64,000 nucleotides of DNA from Saussurea involucrata (lineage: Eukaryota; Streptophyta; Magnoliopsida; Asterales; Asteraceae), in assembly GCA_033807775.1 (NCBI GenBank), contig CM066313.1:57261984-57325983 (forward strand), in the 5' to 3' direction. Positions within the stretch are counted from its first letter, which is position 1; each line of letters starts with the position of its first letter. Positions 31,484 through 41,937 of the stretch are shown one piece after another. A program made the position numbers and the translations under genes. The notes below the pieces were generated by a model. The model ran no database searches and had not been told where the DNA came from. It saw nothing but the letters and a program-made list of their open reading frames with translations.

Positions 31484-33746
31484 TAGGCTATGCTTGGCAA
31501 ACTAGCCGATAAGCTAGTTGATGAAGAAGTCATGTTTGGCAAAAACTAGCTTATAAGCATGTAAAATAACCAAAAATGACATCTTAAAAAAAATATCAAT
31601 TACAATATTTAATTATATAATTAAAATAAATTTGTACCAATATCATATGTTAATTAATACAACCAATGTAGTAAAGAAAAGTTAAATAATATAACATGTT
31701 AATTAAAAGAATTTAAAATTTATTATTACATATATACTATACATTTTGAATTTGTTAAAACAAGTTTTAGAAAAATGTATATTAACTTATGATTTTAAAT
31801 AACCGTTACATATAATATGAAAAAAATTATCAAATAATAATTAAAAAGATAGTAATAATTGATGATTAAAATATATTGATTTATATTAAAAATATAGATA
31901 AAAATAACTTATATGATTAACAATAATTAAAAATTAATATCAATGTATAGTTAAAATTTAATTTAATAACTTTCAGTTAATATTAATTAATAATAATTAA
32001 ATTTAAAAAAATAATATTTTTTTACAATAATAGTTAATAAATATTAATGAGTGGCAATATTGAAATATTTATAAAAACTACTGAAGAGCTATTTCAAAGT
32101 AGCGTTCTAAAAAGTTAGCTTATAATCATACAAACATGTATAAAAAAACTAACCTTAAAACTAGTTTTTTTTTGACAAATGATGCGTTAATAAAAATAGG
32201 GAGAAAACGGCTAAAGGATTAAAAATGAAAAAAAAAATGCTAAACAATTAAATCAATATCTTTATACATATAAAAACAACAACCAAGAAGAGTTGAGGTG
32301 GCACCATGAGAATTGAGTATTCTCAAATGGTGGATTGTAGTTAAACTTTAAGTATCTCACATTGATAAGAAAAGTGATATAACAATAGAAGAGTTGAGTA
32401 TATATAAAGGATGAGAAGTCTTTGAAAACTAAGAGGGTCATGTGGCTAAGCATGTCATTTTTAACCCCCCCAAATTTTAATAAAAAACAGTTATTTTAGT
32501 CTACATATTGAACTTTCTATATATCAATATAGATTGATAAAAATTGATATATCAATAGAAGGGTCGGTATATAAAGGTTGAGGAGAAACCTTTGAAAAAT
32601 AAAAGGTCGTTTGGCTACACGTCATTTTTAACCCCAATTTTTAATAAATGATATTATTTTAAGTTTATATGTTGAAACATCAATATGTCAATATCTCATT
32701 AACATATCAATCAATCAATTAGTATATCTTTATATAAATAATAACAACAACCATAGAGAATGAGGTAGCAACTCCGAAGCTTTAGAAGATAGAAATCATA
32801 TTTTATTGTTTTCTCATGTTTGCATCCCACATTGGATGAAAGAGTCATATAGGCATTATGGATGTTGATATATAAAGAAAGGGTCAACTCTTTGTTTTTT
32901 AATATGGTTTGCATCCCACATCTGATAATGGAATGAAAGTGGCAAGAGCGAGACAAGTACAAAAAAATTGGCTAACATGGAAGTTGGAACAAACATATAT
33001 TTTCTCTAATCTCGACATTTTGGTCAAAATCATGTATAGTATATGTTTTTCATAGTTTACATACATATTTCGGTTCTCGACCTTTTGGTTAATATCAAGT
33101 ATAATATTTAATCTTTTCTGTTTCTCACATCATTGTTTGCATCCTAAAATTGGATGTAGATGCAAAGAGAAAAATCCCAAAAATAATTCTCAATATTGTT
33201 TGCATCTCAGATCAGATGATGGAATGAACGTGGCAAAAGGAAGTGAGTACAAAAAGATATGGCTAACAATAGAAGAAACACACCTTTCGTAAATCTCGAT
33301 CTTTTGGTTAAGATCAAGTATAATATATGTTTAGTTTAATATCCAATATCTTGGTCATCCGTTTACTTGGTATTTTATCTTTTATCGTGTGACGCTAACT
33401 TTTTAGTTAATGTTTTGTAGGTTTTTAGATACACTTAACATATCTTTAAATAATCAACATAAGGTAATATTGAAAAAAATTAAACACAACAAGGATGTAT
33501 AAACATATATAGACCATCTTGCATATTAATTAACTAATTTGTGCGCACACACACATATTATTTTCAATAATGATGATATGGTTTGCTGGACATGTTGTTC
33601 GGGTTATATTAGCATAAAAACATAATTATTACCCGGTGCATATTAAACTCTTCGTAACAAAAAAACTATTATCGATATATGCAAACTAATTACTTTTTGA
33701 AATACATTATTATTTTCAATTGCATTTCTTATAAAATAGTTATCGC
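31484..33746. other. AT-rich region with decayed MITE-like and promoter-like repeats
   Basis: There is no gene. From 31490 to about 32165 the text (ggcaaactagccgataagct, cttataagc) resembles another decayed hAT-type MITE. Two diverged relatives of the USE-TATA repeat lie at 32286-32480 and 32745-32900. A ~150-bp segment (tttgcatc, ggaatgaa, gtggcaa, tctcga, ttttggt) is repeated at about 32905-33060 and 33190-33330. Confidence 0.45.
32824..32877 (+). promoter_or_regulatory. USE-TATA snRNA-type promoter, diverged copy
   Basis: USE-like atcccacattg lies at 32824-32834 and TATA tatataaag at 32869-32877, separated by 34 bp. The sequence between differs from the array copies, yet the spacing is the same. 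A weaker relative (atctcacattg at 32353-32363, TATA at 32399-32409) is 35 bp apart. Confidence 0.55.
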
Positions 33747-33776
33747 CACCGCGCAACGCGCGGTGACCAACACTAG
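33747..33776 (+). mobile_element. Helitron 3' terminus
   Basis: A perfect 8-bp hairpin (caccgcgc, loop aac, gcgcggtg; 33747-33765) is followed after seven bases by CTAG at 33773-33776 and then T. A GC hairpin shortly before CTRR, with insertion before T, is the hallmark of Helitron ends. The 5' end was not identified. Confidence 0.7.
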
Positions 33777-34501
33777 TATATATTAAAAGAGAAAACAACA
33801 AAATATGATGTGGCATCCTAAGAATTGAGAATTCCCATTTCTTGAATTGTGGTTGCTTCTAAGGTATCCCACATTGATAGAGAGACAAAAGATTGGCAAT
33901 GAATTGTGGATATATAAATGGAGGTTGAGATGTGTTTGTGGTAACTCATGGGATGGACTCATTTAGGCCGATCCTCTAAACCAATGTTGTTGGCCTATTT
34001 TGGCCGACCCTCCACACAATATGTTGGCTCATTTTGGCCAACCTAAAAGTTTAAATCTATATCTATATATATATATATATATATATCTAAAAGGAAAATC
34101 CACACAATATTGGTGGCATCCTAAGAATTGAGATTTCCTCATTTCTTGAATTGTGGTTGCTTCTAAGGTATCCCACATTGATAGAGATATAAAAGAATGC
34201 AATAAATGTGGATATATAGATGGAGGTTGAGATGTCTTTGTGGTAACTCATGGGGTTGGCTCATTTTGGCTGATCCTCTAAATCAATGTTATTGGTCTTT
34301 TTTGGCCGACCCTCCAAACAGTATGTTGGCTCATTTTGCCCAACCTAAAAAGTTTAAATCTATATCTATCTATAGAAAAATCCACAAAAGATTGGGTGGC
34401 ATCCTAAGAATTTAAAATTCCTCATTTCTTGAAATGTGGTTGCTTCTAAGGTATCCCACATTGATAGAGAGATAAAAGATTGACAATGAATTGTGAATAT
34501 A
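33777..34501 (+). repeat. USE-TATA repeat array 1 (units A, B, partial C)
   Basis: Three head-to-tail units start near 33790, 34085 and 34372. Each begins aaaatccac, ggtggcatcctaag and ends ttttgg/cccaacctaaaag before (TA)n. Each has USE atcccacattg (33866-33876, 34170-34180, 34453-34463) and a TATA element (33911, 34213, 34498) after 34, 32 and 34 bp. In plants USE (RTCCCACATCG) with TATA about 33-34 bp away marks Pol II snRNA promoters; Pol III ones are about 10 bp closer. Unit C ends at its TATA element. Confidence 0.75.
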
Positions 34502-34661
34502 TCTATTACTACCTTACTATTGGTTTTAACCAATTGTCTTAATTACAACTCTTGAGGCATAATATACAACAACTTCAAGCACACAATTGAAAAAACTCTT
34601 AATTACTACTCTCTATGTATGATGTACTCCTGTTTGAAGCAAGGGTTTTAAAACCTGCCCA

Positions 34662-35992
34662 TGTAAAGCCCGTATCCCGGTATGTATTTTCGTATTATTA
34701 ATCTTTTTTAAGCTATTATTTAACGTGGTTTCCGTTAACGGGATTAGACGATTTGGACCTAATTGTTAAATATGTCAACTATTTTGTCGGTTTGCGAGAA
34801 GAGTTTAGTTGAGGGGCCAAAAGTGGCAAGGGGGCCAAACTTGTGCATGGGATCAGCCAAGAGACACCCCTTCCCCTTCCCCTTCGGTTTCATGTTAGTA
34901 ACCCCCAAGAACCTTTAGCCATCTCCCCTCCCCCTTCTTGTTGTGTTCAGCCGAGAAAGGAAAAAGAGAGAGAGAGAAATCGGAAAGAGAGAAGCCGAGA
35001 GAGAGAAAGAGAGTGCTGCCGGCGACGAGGAGAGAGGAGGAAGAAGGTGATCGCCGGCGAGTTCGGTCGGATTAGAGGCGAGAAAACGTTGCGTCGAGGT
35101 GGGAAAATGTGAGGAAGGTTGACGTGCTGGTTTTGCGGCTCGGGAGCGCGTCGCTTTGCTTTGAGGTGGGAAAATGTGAGGAAGGTTAACGTGCTGGTGT
35201 TGCGGCTCGGGAGCGTGTCGCTTTGCTTTGAGGTGAGTTCTCTCACCGCGTAGTTAGGAATTTCATGCATATCGTTATTTTGTGTTACGTGTTATTATGT
35301 GTTATTACGTGTTTACGTGAATTAGTTGGGATGTGATATCTAGTTGTGATCTGTTGAATGTGTATGTGAATTGTGTATGCTTGTGTACACCTTAGTGGGA
35401 CTGGGGGGCTCGGTGGGACCGAGGGCTCGGTGGGACTGAGCTAGTACAATTGTATTATCTTTACTCGGTGGGACCGAGGGCTCGGTGGGACTGAGCTGGT
35501 ATCAATGTCTTTACTCGGTGGGACCGAGGGCTAGGTGGGACTGAGCTTGTGTCGATATATTTTTTGGTGTACTCGGTGGGACCGAGGTTCGTTTTATGCA
35601 TTAATCATTATGTGGTTTTTATATTCGTGGTGGTGGTGATGTTGCCTACTTGCGAGTAGGGGCGATATACGTGGGGTTGCTACCTACGTGTGTGGTAGGA
35701 CTCACTAAGCGTTTAGCTTACCCTTTTCCCAATATGTTGTGATTTCAGGTGCGAGCGGCAGTCGGGCTTGACGGTACACACACTAGGCGCGGAGTGTCGA
35801 GAATTGTTTAAGTTTCACTTTCAAACCTTTGGATTTTATTTTATGAAATTTCCGCTGCAAAAAAAACTTTATTGACTGTTCGAGTTAACGACGTTAACTT
35901 CATTTGAGTTACGAATTATTAAATTGTGATTGTTTTATAATGAAATGCATGTTTTAAAATTTTAAATTCCTTGTAATTTTTTAGACGTTACA
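34662..35992 (+). repeat. 5' LTR of the chromovirus (1331 bp)
   Basis: The ends are TGTAAAGCCCG and GACGTTACA. It contains a GA-rich tract (34960-35045), a ~68-bp tandem duplication (about 35096-35233) and an array of CTCGGTGGGACCGAG hairpins (35395-35590). A donor-like gaggtgagttc near 35230 and acceptor-like tttcaggtgcg near 35748 could bound an intron. An ORF at 34843-35112 is Arg/Glu-rich low complexity. Confidence 0.93.
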
Positions 35993-35995
35993 ACT

Positions 35996-37145
35996 TGGTA
36001 TCAGAGCACAGCTTGAGTGAATCAAACACATCTCGGTGTGTTTGGTCTCAAGTTGCATCTATGAAGTTTTTTTTAAACTCTCTTATTAAAATCTTTGAAA
36101 ATAAATGAACGGAGAAAGCCCGTTTGGGAAACGGTGATCGTGGGCGCAGTGTGTACAGTCAGCCGACGCTAATTGGGAAGGTACAACACATAGTGTATTT
36201 ATTGCTTTCTAGGCATAGGGTATGCATGCTAGATTGCCGAGGTTGTTTACACTGTACTGTACGATGACTGCTTGCTAGTAGGAATTAATGCTAGTTATAG
36301 TAGGTTGTCAAGTGAAGGCCCTATAGGTTGCATGCAGTAAGAATCATATAGCCTTAGAATATTTGATTTAGTTCTATTGCACAACTCTTGTTTGAGTCCA
36401 ACCGTTCTAGGATAGAATCTTGTATTCGAATGTCTATTTGATTCACGCTGCGTGCGACTGGGTATTCGCGAGGCAACTCGTTATGGCTAACAGGGATTCC
36501 GTTGTAGCAAGAGTAGTGGGATGAGATGAAATTCCTAGTGAGCTGGGAATAGCGTTTACATATGAGTACGTATGCTAGATTGCTTTCTAGAACATAGGAG
36601 TATGTATGCTAGATTGCTTACGTGGATTTTATGGTACTGTATACTTGTTACTTGCTATTAGGAACTCATGCTAGCCTTGATAGGTTGTTATGTGAATGCA
36701 CCTTAGGTTGTATGCAGTAGGAACTGAATAGCCTTAGAATGTTGGATTTAGTTCTATTGCGCAGCTCTTGTTTGAGTCCAACCGTTGTAGGATAGAATCT
36801 TATATTCGAATGTCTATCTGGTTTCACTGTATACGACTGTGCGTTTACGAGGCGACTCGTCAGGGCTAGTGGGGGTTCCGTTCTAGCAAGGGTGGTGGGG
36901 TATTACGACTTTTCTAGGGAGCTAGGAAAAGTGTTTGCATATGTCGGAATGGGCATATGTGTTTGTTTGTGGTAAGCAACTACTTGGACGTCCCGGGACA
37001 GGACTCGAAATGAGTAAGGATAGGTGTGAAGGGTAGTAGCAGAGCTCCTACTATCTGAAGCACAGGATCCGTGCTCGAGTCGGGGAAAGTCACGGAGAAT
37101 CCGAAGAGTTGAGTGTGAGCGTAGTTAGCAGGTTTTAATGTGTGC
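35996..37145 (+). promoter_or_regulatory. Chromovirus primer site and leader with 380-bp duplication
   Basis: The primer-binding site lies at 35996-36007. The leader contains a diverged tandem duplication: a segment at about 36210-36580 recurs at about 36595-36965, sharing blocks such as gatttagttctattgc, ttgagtccaaccgtt and tcgaatgtctat. No gene is seen before about 37150. Confidence 0.7.
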
Positions 37146-37149
37146 TAGT

Positions 37150-37800
37150 AGCTCGTTAAGGAGGAACAACAATGTTGATCCAGATGCTGATGCGGGAATT
37201 ATTGCTGATCAGATTCGTGAGATGTTTGCGGTCGAGGTGACGCATATTTTGAGGAGGCGATCCCCGAAATTATTACCGCCATTCGTGATGAGGTAATAGT
37301 GTCGATGGAGGAGCGCATCGCGGAGATTCTACCCCCTGCGGGTGGGCAGCCCCGAACAAGAGGGTCGGGATCGGTTATAGAGTGCACATTCCTTACCGGT
37401 GGTTGTCCTGCGAACTAGAAGGTTCGCTTCGCGGTGAATCTGTTACGAGACGGAGCGAAAGACTGGTGTGCTATCGCTTTGACGCTTAACGGGCGCACTA
37501 CTTGACCTGGGAGGAGTTCGTCGTATGTTTCGTGTAGAGCATGTGCCTCTATTGGAGATGGAGAGGAGTGCCAAAGAGTTCTTGGAGCTCTATCAGACTG
37601 CGGAGGCCATAAAGGAGGTGAACCGAAAGTTTACGGAAATGACATTATTCTATCCTTAGCATGCTGCTTTTGAGGACATGAAGAGGACACTGTGCAAGGA
37701 TATGTTACGTACCAAGATCAGGGAGTTCGTGAGTACCGCGCAGTATGCTTCACTTGCTGTAGTGATGGAGGCGGCCTGAGGTAGAGTTCGTCAACTGGGA
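37150..37800 (+). pseudogene. Chromovirus gag remnant
   Basis: Short open pieces separated by many stops carry the outline of chromovirus gag: FLTGG near 37390, then a segment like KDWWCAIALTL near 37450, TWEEFVVCFVEHVPLLEMERSAKEFLEL around 37500-37590, and a piece ending near 37790. No zinc knuckle could be found. It is heavily decayed. Confidence 0.6.
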
Positions 37801-38390
37801 GTGGAGGAGGCACAAGCTACGTATAAAGTGGTGACAGGTACGTTCTTGGTTAACTCGGTGCTTGCTGTGGTGACGGTTGATAGCGGGGATACTCATCCTT
37901 CCGTGTCTCACATAGTCAGTGAGTGTTTGGGGCCGAGTTGTAGGACGGTTAGGCTGTCCACTTGTGGTTGCAGTTGCTGAAGACAGGACCTTGACGGTTA
38001 CTGACGTGTACCGGGGGTGCACTTTGGAGATCTCTGGTGTGAGGTTCCCGATTGATTTGATTCCGATTGCTATGCGGGAGTTGTGCGTGACTGTGGGCAT
38101 GGATTGGATGGATGCGTATGATGTGGAGATTGTTTGTCGTCGCAAACAAGTACGAGTTCGAACCCCAAGCGGGGGAGAAATGCTAGTTCAGGGCGGCTTG
38201 CCCAGGCGGACCTCAGCGATATGTTCGGCTGCGAGGGCTCGGAGGTACTTGCAGCACAGTGGTCAGGGATTTTTGGCGTATGTGATCGACACGCGCGTCG
38301 ACGGAGAGAAGAAGTCTGCGGAGGATGTGCCAGTTGTACGGGAGTTTGCTGACGTATTTTCCCGAGGAGTTACCGGGGATACCTCCCGAG
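37801..38390 (+). pseudogene. Chromovirus protease remnant
   Basis: The reading VNSVLAVVTVDSGDTHPSVS (37855-37915) is the protease active site, with DSGD in place of DSGA. Further on, in another frame (37919-38413), come LEISGVRFPIDLIPIAMREL and VGMDWMDAYDVEI, the conserved GMDWL-type block of chromovirus proteases. It is broken by frameshifts. Confidence 0.75.
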
Positions 38391-39120
38391 CGGCAGGTAG
38401 AGTTCCGCATTGATTTGATTCTGGATGCTGCTCCGGTGGCCAAGGCACCTTATCGCCTGGCTCCACCGGAAATGAAGGAGTTGTACACTCGTTGCAGGAA
38501 CTTATCGAAAAGGAGTTCATCAAGCCGAGTTGTCCACCGTGGGGAGCCCCGATTCTGTTTGTGAAAAAGAAGGACGGGTCCCAACGGATGTGTATATACT
38601 ACCGTGAGTTGAATAAGCTTACGGTGGAGAATCGTTATCCTCCGCCAAGGATCGATGACTTATTTGATCAGCTTCAGGGAGCCTCGTGGTTCTCTAAGGT
38701 TTATTTGAGATCGGGGTATCATCGGATGCAGGTGAGGAGAGAGGATACGGAGTAGACGGCCTTTCGTTCACGTTATGGCCATTTACAAGTTTGTGGTGAT
38801 GCCTTTCGGGCTCACCAATGCACCCGCAGCGTTCATGGACCTCATGAACCGGGTATGTAGCCCTATGTGGGATCGATCGGTGATCGTGTTCATCGACGAT
38901 ATTCTTGTGTAATCGAGGTCGAAGGAAGAGCATGAGATGCATTTGCGAGAAGTTTTGGAAGTTTTGAGGCGGGAGAAGCTGTATGCTAAGCTCTCCAAGT
39001 GTGAGTTCTGATTACGAGAGGTCCACTTTCGAGGGCATGTCGTGAACCAGAATGGTATTATGGTGGATCCGGCCAAGAATACGGCTGTGATGCGGTGGGA
39101 AGTGCCAAAGACTCTCACTG
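38391..39120 (+). pseudogene. Chromovirus reverse transcriptase remnant
   Basis: Open pieces at 38325-38564 and 38492-38755 carry VEFRIDLILDAAPVAKAPYR, then LIEKEFIKPSCPPWGAPILF, VKKKDGSQRMCIYYRELNKL and YPPPRIDDLFDQLQGASWFS. Stops and shifts follow at 38755 and near 38780. The catalytic box survives as VIVFIDDILV near 38880-38910, followed by a stop. Trp and Asp residues of the fingers block are changed (IYYRELNK for IDYRELNK). It is non-functional. Confidence 0.85.
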
Positions 39121-39705
39121 AAGTACGGAGTTTTTCTTGGGTTAGCAGGGTACTTCCGGAGATCCATTCAGGATTTCTCCAAGATTGCTTTACCGATGAC
39201 CCGATTGACGAAGAAATCTGCGGCTTTTAGTTGGGGTGAAGAGCAGCAGAGGGCTTTGAGGAGCTACGCAGGCGTTATGCGAGGCTCCGATGTTGACTTT
39301 GCCCGAGGGTATGTAAGAATTGGTGGTGTTTGCTCTCAAGATTTGGAGGCACTATTTGTAAGGCGTCAAGTGTATACACTAACCATAAAAGCCTCCAGTA
39401 CTTAATGACCGGCAAAACCTTAACATGCGTCAGAGGAGGTGGCTTGATGTGGTCAAGGATTATGATGGTGAGATACTTTACCACCCCGGTAAAGCGGATG
39501 TTGCTACGGAAGCACTTAGTCAACATCTGGATGGTGAGCCACTGTGGGGCTTGTGTCAACGGTTAACAGTGGTTGCACCTCTTCTCGAGTCGATAGGTAG
39601 TGCTCAGGAGGTGGCAGTTTTGGAGGAAAATGCCAATCGCGAGAGAGTTTCGGGGGAAATTCCGAATTTTGTCCGTGATAGTCATGGGTCAATTGCTCGG
39701 TCTTA
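39121..39705 (+). pseudogene. Chromovirus RNase H remnant
   Basis: After a frame break, pieces read TNHKSLQYLMTGKTL (39375-39420, the TDHKSLQYL block) and LNMRQRRWLDVVKDYD, ILYHPGKADVATEALSQH (39420-39530). It ends in the linker that normally leads to integrase (39540-39700). Confidence 0.8.
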
Positions 39706-40644
39706 ATGGTCGGTTGGGTATCTCGGGGTGGGACTCCGGTATTCATGTGTTATGACCTTGACTTTCCAGTAGGCACTAAGAGGATACAGTCTTGGGCACT
39801 TACCTGAGAGGTAGCTCCGATGTGCCGGGACTTGAGACGTACCTGAGAGGTAGGCGTTGGGGTGTAACTAGGCTTCGTAGAGCGAGTGTGGAAGATACGT
39901 CGATGGTGGAAGGTTGGGTATCCCACGCGTGTGGGTACTGTAGGCCGAATAGTATCGGTTAGGGAATGATGCCCTTTGTACTAAAGAGGATAAATGCGTA
40001 GAATTTTTGAGGTAAATAGTATACTTAGGTGTCGACTTTTGGGCTTGAGGCCAAATGCCTTAGTGTAATTGGGGAATTGTAGCCGATTTTAAGGAAATTA
40101 TGTTGATGGTAGTAGTAATCCTGAGATGTTTGCTTGTGGTGAATGGTTGTGGTGGAATGACCTTCGTGGATGATTATAAATTTACTGGTTTGATAATTCA
40201 TGTGAAATAAATTGTGGGAGTCTATTAGAACTCGTGAAAGTTAATCGACAGTTAATGATAGGAATGATCGAATTCGAGTATCCTGTAGGGTATATTGGTG
40301 AGCAACTTTAGAATGGTTAGAGCTTGAAATTTGAATCGGGATGTTTGGATTATCTATGGTTGGGAGACAACCGAAGTCGTTTGACTAGGAATGAATCCAG
40401 TTGTTGGAGTGTTCCTCCGATCATACTTGCGGTGTACTTGAAGGAGTTTTGTGGTAAGAAAAGTATTCGAGATATTTTTAGGCGGTGTGGGAAATCTTAA
40501 ATTCCAGTTAGTGAAGGTCTAGTGGAAACACCGAAAGTGTTCCGAGTGAACTTGGGAACCTGAGGTTGAGATGTGGGAGACCTATCTATAGCTATTCACG
40601 GGCATAGACTTCGAGGACGAAGTCTAATCCAAGTGGGGGAGAGT
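39706..40644 (+). other. Chromovirus 3' region without integrase
   Basis: No integrase zinc finger, DDE motif or chromodomain can be read in any frame, although an intact relative would need more than 1 kb here. The polypurine tract (aagtgggggagagt) ends at 40644 against the 3' LTR. Confidence 0.65.
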
Positions 40645-41932
40645 TGTAAAGCCCGTATCCCGGTATGTATTTTCGTATTATTAGTCTTTTTTTAAGCTAT
40701 TATTTAACGTGGTTTCCGTTAACGGGATTAGACGATTTGGACCTAATTGTTAAATATGTCAACTATTTTGTCGGTTTGCGAGAAGAGTTTAGTTGAGGGG
40801 CCAAAAGTGGCAAGGGGGCCAAACTTGTGCATGGGATCAGCCAAGAGACACCCCTTCCCCTTCCCCTTACCCTTCGGTTTCATGTTAGTAACCCCCAAGA
40901 ACCTTTAGCCATCTCCCCTCCCCCTTCTTGGTGTGTTCGGCCGAGAAAGGAAAAAGAGAGAGAGAGAAATCGGAAAGAGAGAAGCCGAGAGAGAGAAAGA
41001 GAGTGCTGCCGGCGACGAGGAGAGAGGAGGAAGAAGGTGATCGCCGGCGAGTTCGGTCGGATTAGAGGCGAGAAAACGTTGCGTCGAGGTGGGAAAATGT
41101 GAGGAAGGTTGACGTGCTGGTGTTGCGGCTCGGGAGCGCGTCGCTTTGCTTTGAGGTCGGAAAATGTGAGGAAGGTTGACGTGCTGGTGTTGCGGCTCGG
41201 GAGCGCGTCGCTTTGCTTTGAGGTGAGTTCTCTCACCGCGTAGTTAGGAATTTCATGCATATCGTTATTTTGTGTTACGTGTTATTATGTGTTATTACGT
41301 GTTTACGTGAATTAGTTGGGATGTGATATCTAGTTGTGATCTGTTGAATGTGTATGTGAATTATGTATGCTTGTGTACACCTCAGTGGGACTGGGGGGCT
41401 CGGTGGGACCGAGGGCTCGGTGGGACTGAGCTAGTACAATTGTATTATGTTTACTCGGTGGGACCGAGGGCTCGGTGGGACTGAGCTTGTGTCGATATAT
41501 TTTTTGGTGTACTCGGTGGGACCGAGGTTCGTTTTATGCATTAATCATTATGTGGTTTTTATATTCGTGGTGGTGGTGATGTTGCCTACTTGCGAGTAGG
41601 GGCGATATACGTGGGGTTGCTACCTACGTGTGTGGTAGGACTCACTAAGCGTTTAGCTTACCCTTTTCCCAATATGTTGTGATTTCAGGTGCGAGCAGCA
41701 GTCGGGCTTGACGGTACACACACTAGGCGCGGAGTGTCGAGAATTGTTTAAGTTTCACTTTCAAACCTTTGGATTTTATTTTATGAAATTTCCGCTGCAA
41801 AAAAAACTTTATTGACTATTCGAGTTAACGACGTTAACTTCATTTGAGTTACGAATTATTAAATTGTGATTGTTTTATAATGAAATGCATGTTTTAAAAT
41901 TTTAAATTCCTTGTAATTTTTGGGACGTTACA
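40645..41932 (+). repeat. 3' LTR of the chromovirus (1288 bp)
   Basis: It matches 34662-35992 at about 99%. It is shorter mainly because one ~50-bp hairpin unit of the CTCGGTGGGACCGAG array is missing (array at 41395-41530). A 6-bp repeat is added near 40865. Flanked by gccca at 41933-41937. Confidence 0.95.
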
Positions 41933-41937
41933 GCCCA

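Larger units (their letters stand above)
34662..41932 (+). mobile_element. Ty3/gypsy chromovirus (Tekay/Del-like), complete but integrase-less
   Basis: The element is 7271 bp with LTRs 34662-35992 and 40645-41932, primer site tggtatcagagc at 35996-36007, polypurine tract aagtgggggagag ending at 40644, and the perfect 5-bp duplication gccca at 34657-34661 and 41933-41937. The interior retains decayed gag, protease, RT and RNase H. Integrase and chromodomain are missing. By eye the LTRs differ by about 14 substitutions in ~1280 bp plus two indels, so insertion is young although the genes are riddled with stops. Confidence 0.93.

Noticed and set aside
34843..35112. Arg/Glu-rich ORF in the chromovirus LTR
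   Set aside because: It is low complexity from a GA microsatellite and lies inside an LTR in both copies.
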